Assembly (NCBI GenBank): GCA_013001595.1
Contig: JABDMH010000094.1
Location: 1 to 64,000 of the forward strand
Direction: 5' to 3'
Length of the DNA stretch: 64,000 nucleotides
DNA from: Saprospiraceae bacterium
Lineage (GTDB): Bacteria > Bacteroidota > Bacteroidia > Chitinophagales > Saprospiraceae
How positions within the stretch are numbered: position 1 is the first letter of the stretch; every line of letters starts with the position of its first letter. The translations under genes and the position numbers were made by a program. This document shows positions 45,033-53,251 of the stretch, piece by piece. Under the pieces are notes generated by a model, which saw only the letters and a list, made by a program, of their open reading frames with translations, ran no database searches and was not told the origin of the DNA.

Positions 45033-46529
45033 CTATTCTTCTAGGAGACCAAGGTTCCTTTCCCAGAATATTAGGTATTCCTCTGGCGAAATACTAGGGG
45101 ATAGTCCCCGTTTTTCCCAAAGCCCTTCGTACCGTATCTTCCGCGCAATTGCTTCGTTATTAAGAACTTCCATGTCTTCTGGTTCCCCACCTTTATCGCC
45201 GGTCTCCTCCATCCACATGTCAAGTTTACCACGAAGGCCGGCTAGCACTTCACTCAAGGCCGGATCATCTGCAATGTTGTTGATCTCGTATGGATCACCT
45301 TCAAGGTCATACAATTCCTCAATAGGTTTGGTCTTCGCAATATGATACTGTTGAGCGGTGGTTAGCTCGCCTCGCTTGCCAAGTACCGTCATCAGGTTCT
45401 GCATTGGATAGAAAAAATCTTTGTACCGGCTAAATTGGTTGTACGGTTTGTCGGGGTTAAAATTTCGGATGTACTTGTATTTTTCAGTTCTCACACACCG
45501 AATCCGGTCAATGGTCATGTCGCACCGATCACGGGCAGCGATAACATACCCTCGTGTAATAGCATTCGGTCCTAAGACCGGCTGTCCCTGCATAGATTTC
45601 GGAACCGGTATCCCCGCAAGTGCCATAGCAGTGGGCCCCAGGTCAATAAGGCTCACTAAACCGTTCTCAACAGATCCTGCTCCGATCTTTTCCGGCCAAC
45701 GAATGATAAGTGGTACATGGATGCCGCTATCATATAGCCACTGTTTACCTCGTACGTGCGGACGACCATGGTCACCGAAATAAAATATGATTGTGTTATC
45801 GAGAAGATCATCCTGTGCAAGACGAGTGAGTACATTTCCAATGCGGCGATCGACCACTTGGACCGACTCGAGGTAATCTGTCCAATCTCGACGTGCAATT
45901 GGGTGGTCCGGATAGTACGGCGGGAGGTTGACGGTCTCAGGATCGATTGGACGCTCCTCGTCACGTTCGAATAGACGATGAGTGAGGTGGAAATTGATCT
46001 GGGCGAAGAATGGCTGTCCCGGAGCGCGGTCTCGCCAGTCAGTGCCGTCAAACGGCTGGTCTGTACCTGGATCAAAATTCCAATCGGATTTACCTTTTCG
46101 ATCATAGTCTAGTGCCGAGCAGTTTGTCAGGAAATACCCTGCTTCACGGAATTCTTCGGTAATGAGTCTAACTCCCGAGGGCAGTGGCACTTTCGGATTC
46201 GTGCGGTGCTGATGGGCGCCGATGGTGGTCTGGTACATACCTGTCATAAATGCAGAACGGCTTGCTGAACAGACGGGGCTGGATGCAAACGCCCGTGTGA
46301 ACATTCTGCCTTCCCTAGCAATACGATCTATGTTTGGGGTGACGACATCTGGATGACCGTAACAACCAAAGTCCGGGCATGTATCCTCAGTAATGATCCA
46401 TAGGATGTTCGGTCGAGCCGGCGATTCACTTGTGGCACAGCCCATAAGTGCAAGGATTAGCAATGCACTTGCTCCAGCGACGAAGGTTCTTAGGAATTCC
46501 CAGCGATTTGTGTAGTCTAGTATAATCAA
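45033..46529 (-). CDS. Type I sulfatase with C-S-A-S-R motif (heparan-sulfatase-like), lipoprotein
   Basis: The 498-residue protein has [18 protein letters not shown] (Glu48-Asp49 where most sulfatases have Asp-Asp), the formylglycine motif C87-S-A-S-R, an N-terminal lipobox (LALMGC, Cys31), [14 protein letters not shown] and [31 protein letters not shown]. This set is typical of the S1_8 heparan N-sulfatase-like group. The only usable start is TTG; there is no in-frame ATG before the signal, and [17 protein letters not shown] looks like a twin-arginine signal (NRREFLRT) with one Arg changed to Trp. It may have lost its original start. The target is an exo-linked sulfated sugar. Confidence 0.88.
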   Translation of the reverse strand: MIILDYTNRWEFLRTFVAGASALLILALMGCATSESPARPNILWIITEDTCPDFGCYGHPDVVTPNIDRIAREGRMFTRAFASSPVCSASRSAFMTGMYQTTIGAHQHRTNPKVPLPSGVRLITEEFREAGYFLTNCSALDYDRKGKSDWNFDPGTDQPFDGTDWRDRAPGQPFFAQINFHLTHRLFERDEERPIDPETVNLPPYYPDHPIARRDWTDYLESVQVVDRRIGNVLTRLAQDDLLDNTIIFYFGDHGRPHVRGKQWLYDSGIHVPLIIRWPEKIGAGSVENGLVSLIDLGPTAMALAGIPVPKSMQGQPVLGPNAITRGYVIAARDRCDMTIDRIRCVRTEKYKYIRNFNPDKPYNQFSRYKDFFYPMQNLMTVLGKRGELTTAQQYHIAKTKPIEELYDLEGDPYEINNIADDPALSEVLAGLRGKLDMWMEETGDKGGEPEDMEVLNNEAIARKIRYEGLWEKRGLSPSISPEEYLIFWERNLGLLEE

Positions 46530-47001
46530 TATTCTGCTTGTACCTTTTGTATTCTTTTCTTATTGCCGCAATAGCAGTTGGTATTACCCGATCCTTCTTA
46601 GGCCTAAGCATCAAAAAATCCAGCAATTTTTGTTTGCCTTGTACCATTGGGTCAGCAAAAGTCACTTCTCAACTTAAGGTACTGAAAATAATAGAAGATT
46701 AATTGGCTTGGAGCACCATAAAAAACTAAGTTGATTTCTCTGTCATTTACCGGCGTAAAACCCTTCATGAAGTTGACACTTTTCCGATTGCATTCACTAG
46801 CTCTTGCTGCAAATAGGGTCATTGGTTTTATTGTAGATGGTCGCCAGTTAGGATTTCTCAAACATAATAGCATTTTTTGAGTGCTCACTCTTGGGAGATA
46901 AATCGTATTGATGGAAAATTTTATATCATACAGTACTTATGACCTCTATTTCGCTTTTGGTTTGTTGGTGAGAATGAACATTAATCATCTTCAATTGAAA
47001 T
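46530..47001. other. Divergent intergenic region at the end of the glycan block
   Basis: About 470 bp between the minus-strand sulfatase pair and the plus-strand unknown gene, so both promoters should lie here. A minus-strand open stretch (46652-46888) reads somewhat like protein (NFMKGFTPVNDREINLVFYG) but has no start context or family match; it may be one more relic. Nothing else is recognised. Confidence 0.4.
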
Positions 47002-48948
47002 ATGCTTATGAAGTTTATCAAGCGCACTCTTGTTTCTACAGTGTTGATCTGGTCTTGTCTTAGCTCATTCGGCCAACATACAGATTCGTCGATTGATCAA
47101 CTTGAAATTATTCATTGCGACGTTCGAATGGAGCCACCGGAATGGGCATTACTGGAGCGGCATCTGATTGATCTCCTCAATGGAGCGGGCATTGCCTTTT
47201 ATAATACATACGTGCAGAAGGACGGTACGATGAGGTTTAAGGAACGATATGAAGGGGGCATGAATTCTTCAGATGATATATACGAGGCCTTCAAAGGATT
47301 CTCCTTGCACACTGCCTTAGGCGGAACCGAGGAGTTGGATCGGCTTCATCGGCATGCTTGGGAAGGTATTACACAGCAATTTACCCGATACGGACAAATC
47401 TACAGGGAATTCGATTCGAATTGGGATTGGATGCACCATGGAGAAGGTTACCTCGATTTCTACACCTTGGGAATGATTAAACCAGCAGATTCCCTTTTCC
47501 GTGACCGTTCAATTCGCTTTGCAGCCATGTATGTTGGCGATGATCCGGAGGCCATAAATTACGATCCTGATTTGCGAATGATGCGGGCATCAATGACTGG
47601 TAGCCGTGGGCCTAAAATGGAATGGACCAAACGCGATTGGATTCCGACCAATGCCAATCTTGTTTACTACGGTTTGCCATTAGACGATATACCGGGCATA
47701 CATACAACATCGGCCTGGATCAATGATCATCCGGATAATGACTTGTTTGCAAAGCTGGTCAAGGGCATGAGTGACCGCATGGCAAAAGGCGATGTCCCAT
47801 TAAACCTTACCTCCACACCCCTGATAGCTACTGCATATTTGTACACGAGTGATCCTCGATACACAAAATGGGTGAAAGAATATGTAGGTGCTTGGGAAGA
47901 GAGAACGGAGAGAAATAATGGCATTACTCCAGACAATGTTGGTCTGTCTGGGGAAATCGGCGAATATACAGGGCACTGGTGGGGTGGCTATTACGGTTGG
48001 ATGTGGGTCGGTTCAGGTCTTCATATCATTCGTGCCGAACTGACTTCTGCCAAAGTAACTACCTTATTAACTGGAGATACTAGATGGATGGAGTTGCCTA
48101 GAAGCCAACTTGCCATGCTACGTGAAAAGGGTAAAGTGATAGACGGAACGTTCCTAATACCAACCCGTCATAACGAAAATGGTTGGCATCATTTTAATCG
48201 TGAACGGCCATCTGACTATGTCCATTTGTGGTTTCCTTCGCAGGATCAACGAGACTGGAATCAGATTGAACGCTTGGCGGAAGCTCAAAGAGAGCATAGT
48301 GGTCAGATTACTGATACGGACCTAGCGTGGGCATATTTTGTCAAAGGTCGCAATCCTGGATTTGCAGAACGTGCGCTCAGCAGTGATATCAAAACCGTCA
48401 TTCGAAAAGTCGAATTTATCCAGAAAGAACATGGTGACCCAGAGACCTGGGTTGACAACAAATGGATCCTGTCAGATCCCATGATGGTTGATAATCTCAC
48501 TAGATTGTCTATTGGAGGCCTTCCCATTAGAGTTCAAGGTGAAATGTTGTATTCGCAGGTTCGCTATTTTGACGGTGATAATCAACATGCCGGTTTACCG
48601 CCAGATGTAGCTGCGTTAGTCACCCGGATTGATCAAGATTGCATCGAAATCGAAGTGATCAACCTCAATGCTTTTAGGTCCCGAAAACTAATTATCCAGG
48701 GTGGAGCCTACGGTGAACACCAATTTCTTTCCGTGGAATATCAGCACGTTGCTGATATTCAACCTCCGGCCAGGAACTTGAGAAATCCGAGAAACGGAGT
48801 GGTAGACCAAGCGGTTTCTCTAAGTAATCGAACCCTGAATGCGACCGCATTTGCTGTTGACTTAGCGCCAGGATCAGGTTCAAAACTTAAGGTTTCGATC
48901 CGACGAAATGCCAGTCAGCCCACCTACCATTTCCCTTGGAATCGCTAA
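47002..48948 (+). CDS. Large exported protein of unrecognised family
   Basis: The 648-residue product has a signal peptide (about residues 3-25, ending SSFGQ). It is rich in Trp, Tyr and His with segments such as HCDVRMEPPEWALLERHLIDLLN, YIYEAFKGFSLHTALGG, GQIYREFDSNWDWMHHGEGY, DRSIRFAAMYVGDDPEAINYDP, EYTGHWWGGYYGWMWVGSG, TRHNENGWHHFN and SDPMMVDNLTRLSIGG. Helical hairpin spacing in the middle (SDPRYTKWVKEYVGAWEER, TGDTRWMELPRSQLAML) suggests an (alpha/alpha) toroid, and the last 120 residues look like a beta-sandwich. That pairing is common in glycosidases and lyases, but I do not recognise this family. Its place beside the sulfatases suggests a role on the same glycan. Confidence 0.6.
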   Translation: MLMKFIKRTLVSTVLIWSCLSSFGQHTDSSIDQLEIIHCDVRMEPPEWALLERHLIDLLNGAGIAFYNTYVQKDGTMRFKERYEGGMNSSDDIYEAFKGFSLHTALGGTEELDRLHRHAWEGITQQFTRYGQIYREFDSNWDWMHHGEGYLDFYTLGMIKPADSLFRDRSIRFAAMYVGDDPEAINYDPDLRMMRASMTGSRGPKMEWTKRDWIPTNANLVYYGLPLDDIPGIHTTSAWINDHPDNDLFAKLVKGMSDRMAKGDVPLNLTSTPLIATAYLYTSDPRYTKWVKEYVGAWEERTERNNGITPDNVGLSGEIGEYTGHWWGGYYGWMWVGSGLHIIRAELTSAKVTTLLTGDTRWMELPRSQLAMLREKGKVIDGTFLIPTRHNENGWHHFNRERPSDYVHLWFPSQDQRDWNQIERLAEAQREHSGQITDTDLAWAYFVKGRNPGFAERALSSDIKTVIRKVEFIQKEHGDPETWVDNKWILSDPMMVDNLTRLSIGGLPIRVQGEMLYSQVRYFDGDNQHAGLPPDVAALVTRIDQDCIEIEVINLNAFRSRKLIIQGGAYGEHQFLSVEYQHVADIQPPARNLRNPRNGVVDQAVSLSNRTLNATAFAVDLAPGSGSKLKVSIRRNASQPTYHFPWNR

Positions 48949-48984
48949 TTCTCTTTATGAAAGATCCAGAAAATCTACACTAAT

Positions 48985-49971
48985 ATGAAGCCATATTTCC
49001 TTACTATTTTCGCTACGTTTCTGATTAGTTACTCCCCATGGGCACAAATGGCTTCACCCGGTCATGGAGAGACTCAGAGCATAGCTCTACATCCCACAAA
49101 TCCGCAGATTATTTATGCCGGTTGTGCCAAAGGTCTGTGTAAAACAAAGAATGGTGGATTGGACAATTGGCCCGTATATGGTCTAGACACACATTCACCT
49201 CGAACCATAATCATCAGCTCAACTAATCCTGATCTACTTTACACAGGCACCTATGAAATGGGTGTCTACAGGTCTGACAATGCTGCCAGCAGTTGGAAGC
49301 CGGTAAACAGAGGCATAAGTGATCTTAGGATTCGAACATTGGTCATTCATCCGCATAACGATCAAATTGTTTATGCCGGCACTGAAGGTACAGGTATTTT
49401 CAAAACCATTGACGGTGGACAATCCTGGAAAGAGATGAACGTCGGTTTACTCGATAAAGTGGTCCGATCACTGGTGATAAATCCGCAAGACCCGAACATA
49501 CTCTATGCAGGCACGTGGCACGGAGTTTACATATCGAGGGATGGTGCTCAAAACTGGTCTGCTGATCCTGAAGGGATCTACGATGTAGATGTCAGGGCGC
49601 TGGCTATTGATCCAACCAACCCTAAGATTATTTACGCGTGTACGCAGCCACGAGGTGTCTTTCGTAGCATGGACGGAGGCATTACCTGGGATGCCGGAGT
49701 GGAACCGCTGACCGAAAAACTGGAGTCCATTGCAATCGATCCGTCAAATCCCGGCCATGTCTACGTTGGAACTAGAGCCGGTGTATTTTTAAGCCCCGAC
49801 CAGGGAGATCACTTCAGATCTGCTGGATTGCGCTGGTCCAATCATGTTTGGTGCCTGGTGTTTGACCCAAAAACATCTCCTCCAACGCTTTACTATGGAG
49901 GTGTTGGTGGAGTATTGAAAACGACCAACAAAGGCTATTGGTGGGAAGTGACTGGGCCAAAACGTCAATAA
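48985..49971 (+). CDS. Secreted BNR/Ycf48-like beta-propeller
   Basis: Signal peptide at residues 1-21 (MKPYFLTIFATFLISYSPWA). The 328 residues hold six or seven repeats with the pattern A-I-x-P-x-N-P-x-I-I-Y-A-G-T followed by G-V-[FY]-[RK]-S-x-D-G-G-x-x-W: IALHPTNPQIIYAGCAKG, LLYTGTYEMGVYRSDNAASSW, LVIHPHNDQIVYAGTEGTG, FKTIDGGQSWKEM, ILYAGTWHGVYISRDGAQNW and IDPSNPGHVYVGTRAGVF. The Asp-box (S/T-x-D-x-G-x-T/S-W) is typical of sialidase-like and photosystem-assembly-like propellers. No sialidase Arg triad is visible. It is only 36 bp after the unknown gene, so they are likely co-transcribed and may act together. Confidence 0.85.
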   Translation: MKPYFLTIFATFLISYSPWAQMASPGHGETQSIALHPTNPQIIYAGCAKGLCKTKNGGLDNWPVYGLDTHSPRTIIISSTNPDLLYTGTYEMGVYRSDNAASSWKPVNRGISDLRIRTLVIHPHNDQIVYAGTEGTGIFKTIDGGQSWKEMNVGLLDKVVRSLVINPQDPNILYAGTWHGVYISRDGAQNWSADPEGIYDVDVRALAIDPTNPKIIYACTQPRGVFRSMDGGITWDAGVEPLTEKLESIAIDPSNPGHVYVGTRAGVFLSPDQGDHFRSAGLRWSNHVWCLVFDPKTSPPTLYYGGVGGVLKTTNKGYWWEVTGPKRQ

Positions 49972-49994
49972 TTTTATCTCGCCTAAAATTATTG
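49966..49994 (+). terminator. AT-rich perfect hairpin at the end of the BNR propeller gene
   Basis: CAATAATTTTA (49966-49976) and TAAAATTATTG (49984-49994) form a perfect 11-bp stem with a 7-base loop, overlapping the TAA stop. It lies between convergent genes and would suit a bidirectional terminator. Confidence 0.55.
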
Positions 49995-50060
49995 CGGTGT
50001 CTGTGCATACGATAGATGGTATGGATGACCGAATTGTCCAAAGTAGGAAAGCAAATCAGA

Positions 50061-51167
50061 CTAAAAATCAAACATGAGCTGTTGCTGCCTCCTCCGCTTG
50101 TATAATTCGCTATTTAAGCTGCTGAGTTCGTTCTGGCCAAAATATTTCGAAACGGCCAGTTTGAATTGATCTTTAATAATCTGCGCATAGGTACCTTCGC
50201 CCGTCATTCTTTTTCCAAATCGACTATCGCGCACCAACCCACCATGACATTCGGCTATCCTGCTCATGACTTTCTCATATCTATCGGGATATGCTTTTGA
50301 CATCCAGTCTCTAAATATCTTCTCCACATCTCCATTCAGTCGTACAATGGTATAGCCAGCTTTTGTGGCACCCATCAAGCTGGAGACCCGAATGATCTCC
50401 ATGATCTCATGATCGTTAAGGCCTGGAATAATCGGCGCCACCATCACACCGACTGGTATCCCCTCCTTTGCTAAGAGGGCCAAAGTTTGCAGTCGTTGTT
50501 TTACACTGGCGGTCCTAGGCTCTAACTTTCGTCTGAGGGCATCATCTAAAGTGGTGATCGAAATAATAACCTTTACCAGATTCTCAGCTGCCAATGACCT
50601 CAATATATCCAAATCACTTTGGATAAGGCTGTTCTTCGTGATAATGCCAACCGGGTGATCAAAGTCTCTAAAGGTTTGCAGTAGGGCTCTAGTTATACCG
50701 AGCTTACGTTCAATCGGCTGATAGCAGTCCGTATTTCCAGATAAGACAATCGGAGTTCCTTCCCAAGATTGATCTTGCAAGAATCTACGCAATAGAACAG
50801 GAGCGTTCTTCTTCACCATGATTTTTGATTCGAAATCTAGCCCTGCACTATAGCCCCAATAGGGATGTGTATTGCGAGCATAGCAATAGACACATCCATG
50901 CTCACACCCTTGGTACGGGTTTATGGAATACTCCATACCTACATCAGGACTGGTCACCTTATTGACGATGCTTTTTGGGTGCACGGTGACAAAAGAAGTA
51001 TCATATCGTCCATCACCATACTCCTCTGGTGTGATTTGATCCTCCATTCTGTTCAATTTACTGAACGGATCTGCTGGATTGATTTGTGCTCCCCTTCCTT
51101 TATGCAATTCCAAAATGTCGAATATTTCGTCTAATATATGACTATTTAATCGACATTGTGTAAACAA
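50061..51167 (-). CDS. PA0069-family radical SAM protein
   Basis: Residues 88-95 (QGCEHGCVYCYAR) carry the radical-SAM Cys-x3-Cys-x2-Cys motif (C88, C92, C95). The N-terminal KGRGAQINPADPF and the segments IVLSGNTDCYQPIER, VGIITKNSLIQSDLDIL, RKLEPRTASVKQRLQTLALL and GVMVAPIIPGLND are hallmarks of the PA0069/SplB-like family, whose reaction is unknown. It binds a [4Fe-4S] cluster and SAM in the cytoplasm. The frame begins with TTG at 51167; the first ATG falls after the conserved KGRGAQ block, so a non-ATG start (51167, or TTG at 51113 or 51107) must be used. It is not a sulfatase-maturing enzyme: the extra Cys clusters of anSMEs are absent. Confidence 0.88.
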   Translation of the reverse strand: MFTQCRLNSHILDEIFDILELHKGRGAQINPADPFSKLNRMEDQITPEEYGDGRYDTSFVTVHPKSIVNKVTSPDVGMEYSINPYQGCEHGCVYCYARNTHPYWGYSAGLDFESKIMVKKNAPVLLRRFLQDQSWEGTPIVLSGNTDCYQPIERKLGITRALLQTFRDFDHPVGIITKNSLIQSDLDILRSLAAENLVKVIISITTLDDALRRKLEPRTASVKQRLQTLALLAKEGIPVGVMVAPIIPGLNDHEIMEIIRVSSLMGATKAGYTIVRLNGDVEKIFRDWMSKAYPDRYEKVMSRIAECHGGLVRDSRFGKRMTGEGTYAQIIKDQFKLAVSKYFGQNELSSLNSELYKRRRQQQLMFDF

Positions 51168-51427
51168 ATCCTAATTGATGCTGTCGTGCTCTCTAAGAAA
51201 TCCCTAAGGAGAGGCTATCAAAATTCATTAGAGGTGACTGAGATAACTCTTTCTTTATTAGATTTGCACAATTCATAATATGTTTTCCTCGATCATGAGG
51301 CAGTGGAATCACACTAAATTTAGCGCATTCTTCGTTGAACAATATTAAATCCAGAGAATTACAGCTGCTCTTTGCAGTAAGATTTTTAGCAGCGTATGAA
51401 CATACTTGTAGATATAAACTATAGAAA

Positions 51428-52483
51428 ATGTTAATGATTAGAAACAGCACATTGTTTAGCCTATTACTTTTATTGATCTTGAGTTGTGGAACATCCACTC
51501 CTGAAGGAGTAGTCTTGAAAGGCAAGATTGATGCTGCAGAAGATATGCAGTTGTTTTTTGATGAAATGGTGATGAAGAAGACGCAAGTGATTGCGAAAGC
51601 TCCAATTGGATCGGATGGTTCATTTGAAGTGGTTTTAAAGGAAGCTCCTGATCCAGGAATTTATCGGATCCGAGTGGGTTCTCAACGTGCGATTATTTTT
51701 CTTGACGGTACTGAGAATAAGATTGAGCTGAGGACACATCTTGACAAGATCGGTGATTATGATTTTAGCCTTGAGGGTGCTCCAGCAGCCAATGAACTCG
51801 TGGCTAATGTTAAAAAGATTAGGGAGCGCCAAATCGATGCGGAAGGCATCAAGGGCTTGATCAATGATGCCAAAGATCCCATTTTAGCGATGCACTATGC
51901 TGCAGCGCTGCCTCCAGATCCAGGCAATCTCAGCGTCATGCAAAAGGTGGGCAGTAGACTATCCTCCTCTTATCCTGAAAGTGAGTATACCATCATGTAT
52001 AATGAGCAGATAGCAAACATTGAGAAGCAGATTGCCCGAAGTCAAGCTCAGGAATTGATAAAGGTAGGCCAGCCGGCACCAGATATTAGCTTACCCAATC
52101 CCGACGGCAAAGTAATGCGCTTATCTGATCTCAAAGGTCAAGTTGTCTTACTAGATTTTTGGGCCAGTTGGTGTGGACCCTGCAGGAGAGCAAATCCTCA
52201 TGTAGTGAAGACCTATGACAAATACAAGGACAAGGGATTCACTGTTTACAGCGTATCTCTAGACAGACCTGGCCAAAAAGAGCGCTGGGTTCAGGCTATT
52301 GAACGAGATAAGCTATCATGGCCTTATCATGTAAGTGATCTTAAATACTGGAGTTCGGCACCGGCCAGCACGTATGGTGTGCGTGGCATTCCAAAGACAT
52401 TCTTGATTGATAAAGAAGGGAAAATCGCTTCCACCAGTGTCAGCCCTTATCAACTTGATGCCGAGCTAGAAAAGCTACTTTAA
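51428..52483 (+). CDS. TlpA-like thiol-disulfide oxidoreductase lipoprotein
   Basis: The 351-residue protein has a lipoprotein signal (LFSLLLLLILSC, Cys20). Residues 25-125 resemble DUF4369 (VVLKGKIDAAEDMQLFFDEM, GIYRIRVGSQRAIIFLDG), a helical linker follows, and residues 212-351 form a thioredoxin domain with VGQPAPDISLPNPDG, VVLLDFWASWCGPCRRANPHVV (active-site Cys249 and Cys252) and the cis-Pro segment GVRGIPKTFLIDKEG. It would reduce or shuffle disulfides on the periplasmic side, as in cytochrome c or oxidative-stress pathways. It converges on the TrmH gene with 3 bp between stops. Confidence 0.9.
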   Translation: MLMIRNSTLFSLLLLLILSCGTSTPEGVVLKGKIDAAEDMQLFFDEMVMKKTQVIAKAPIGSDGSFEVVLKEAPDPGIYRIRVGSQRAIIFLDGTENKIELRTHLDKIGDYDFSLEGAPAANELVANVKKIRERQIDAEGIKGLINDAKDPILAMHYAAALPPDPGNLSVMQKVGSRLSSSYPESEYTIMYNEQIANIEKQIARSQAQELIKVGQPAPDISLPNPDGKVMRLSDLKGQVVLLDFWASWCGPCRRANPHVVKTYDKYKDKGFTVYSVSLDRPGQKERWVQAIERDKLSWPYHVSDLKYWSSAPASTYGVRGIPKTFLIDKEGKIASTSVSPYQLDAELEKLL

Positions 52484-52486
52484 TCA

Positions 52487-53251
52487 TTACGAGGTCAATT
52501 GATTCAATATTATGGCCGTAGCCAGCGCCGCATTTAGCGACTCTGCTGCGGCTCCTGGACGCTTGGGTATCGTGATTCCGATGTGGGGTATGGCCCTCAC
52601 TTCATTAGTTATGCCGTGACTTTCACTGCCTATGGCTATAATACCTCCTGATGCAGGTGGAACTATGGAGTTTACCGGCTTACCTTCTAGCTCAGCTAGG
52701 TACCAAACTTTACCATCTGCCTTGGCATGTAATTCAAAGGCACTAATGGATACAGCTGGCACATGAGCAAAACTGCCCATTGTTGCTTGCAAACTCTTGG
52801 GGTTGTACAGATCTGCACAACCTGCTCCAAAACACACGGCCTTCACGCCAAACCAATCAGCGGCACGAATTATGGTACCCAAATTGCCAGGATCCGAAAT
52901 TCCATCCAAGTACAGGAGCCAACCATCCACACTAAGCGGCGTCTGGTCTGCATCTATCATCTGCACCTCGGCACATACTTGATCTGCATTATTCAATGAA
53001 CTAATTTTTTTCAGTTCTGGTGCAGAAACTGCACATACATGTATATCTAAATTTCTTAATATATCTTGATGCGTATCAATCCATCTGTTCTCCGCATATA
53101 AAGACTTTATTTTCAGATTGTTATCCTTTAATATTTCAAGTATCACTTTTCTTCCTTCTACCAAGAAAGTCTGGTACTTTTGTCTATACTTTTTTAGTTT
53201 TAAAGATTGTAAAAACTTAAGCTTACTTTTTGAGAATTCCTGGCTTATCAT
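52487..53251 (-). CDS. SpoU/TrmH-family RNA 2'-O-methyltransferase
   Basis: The 254-residue enzyme has the N-terminal substrate-binding domain (KLKKYRQKYQTFLVEGRKVILEIL) and the SPOUT knot: LDGISDPGNLGTIIRAADWFGV (motif 1 with the catalytic Asn-x-G-x-I-x-R-x-A), IIAIGSESHGI (motif 2, SAM-binding) and ITIPKRPGAAAESLNAALATAIIL (motif 3). It methylates a ribose in rRNA or tRNA in the cytoplasm. It is divergent from tamL, and their 5' ends overlap by 22 bp, so the two may share a compact regulatory region. Neighbouring trmH-like and tamL genes are often seen together in Bacteroidota. Confidence 0.92.
   Translation of the reverse strand: MISQEFSKSKLKFLQSLKLKKYRQKYQTFLVEGRKVILEILKDNNLKIKSLYAENRWIDTHQDILRNLDIHVCAVSAPELKKISSLNNADQVCAEVQMIDADQTPLSVDGWLLYLDGISDPGNLGTIIRAADWFGVKAVCFGAGCADLYNPKSLQATMGSFAHVPAVSISAFELHAKADGKVWYLAELEGKPVNSIVPPASGGIIAIGSESHGITNEVRAIPHIGITIPKRPGAAAESLNAALATAIILNQLTS

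Noticed and set aside
50061-51167. Radical SAM protein considered as sulfatase maturase (anSME)
   Set aside because: It lacks the additional Cys clusters of anSMEs and matches PA0069-family motifs throughout.
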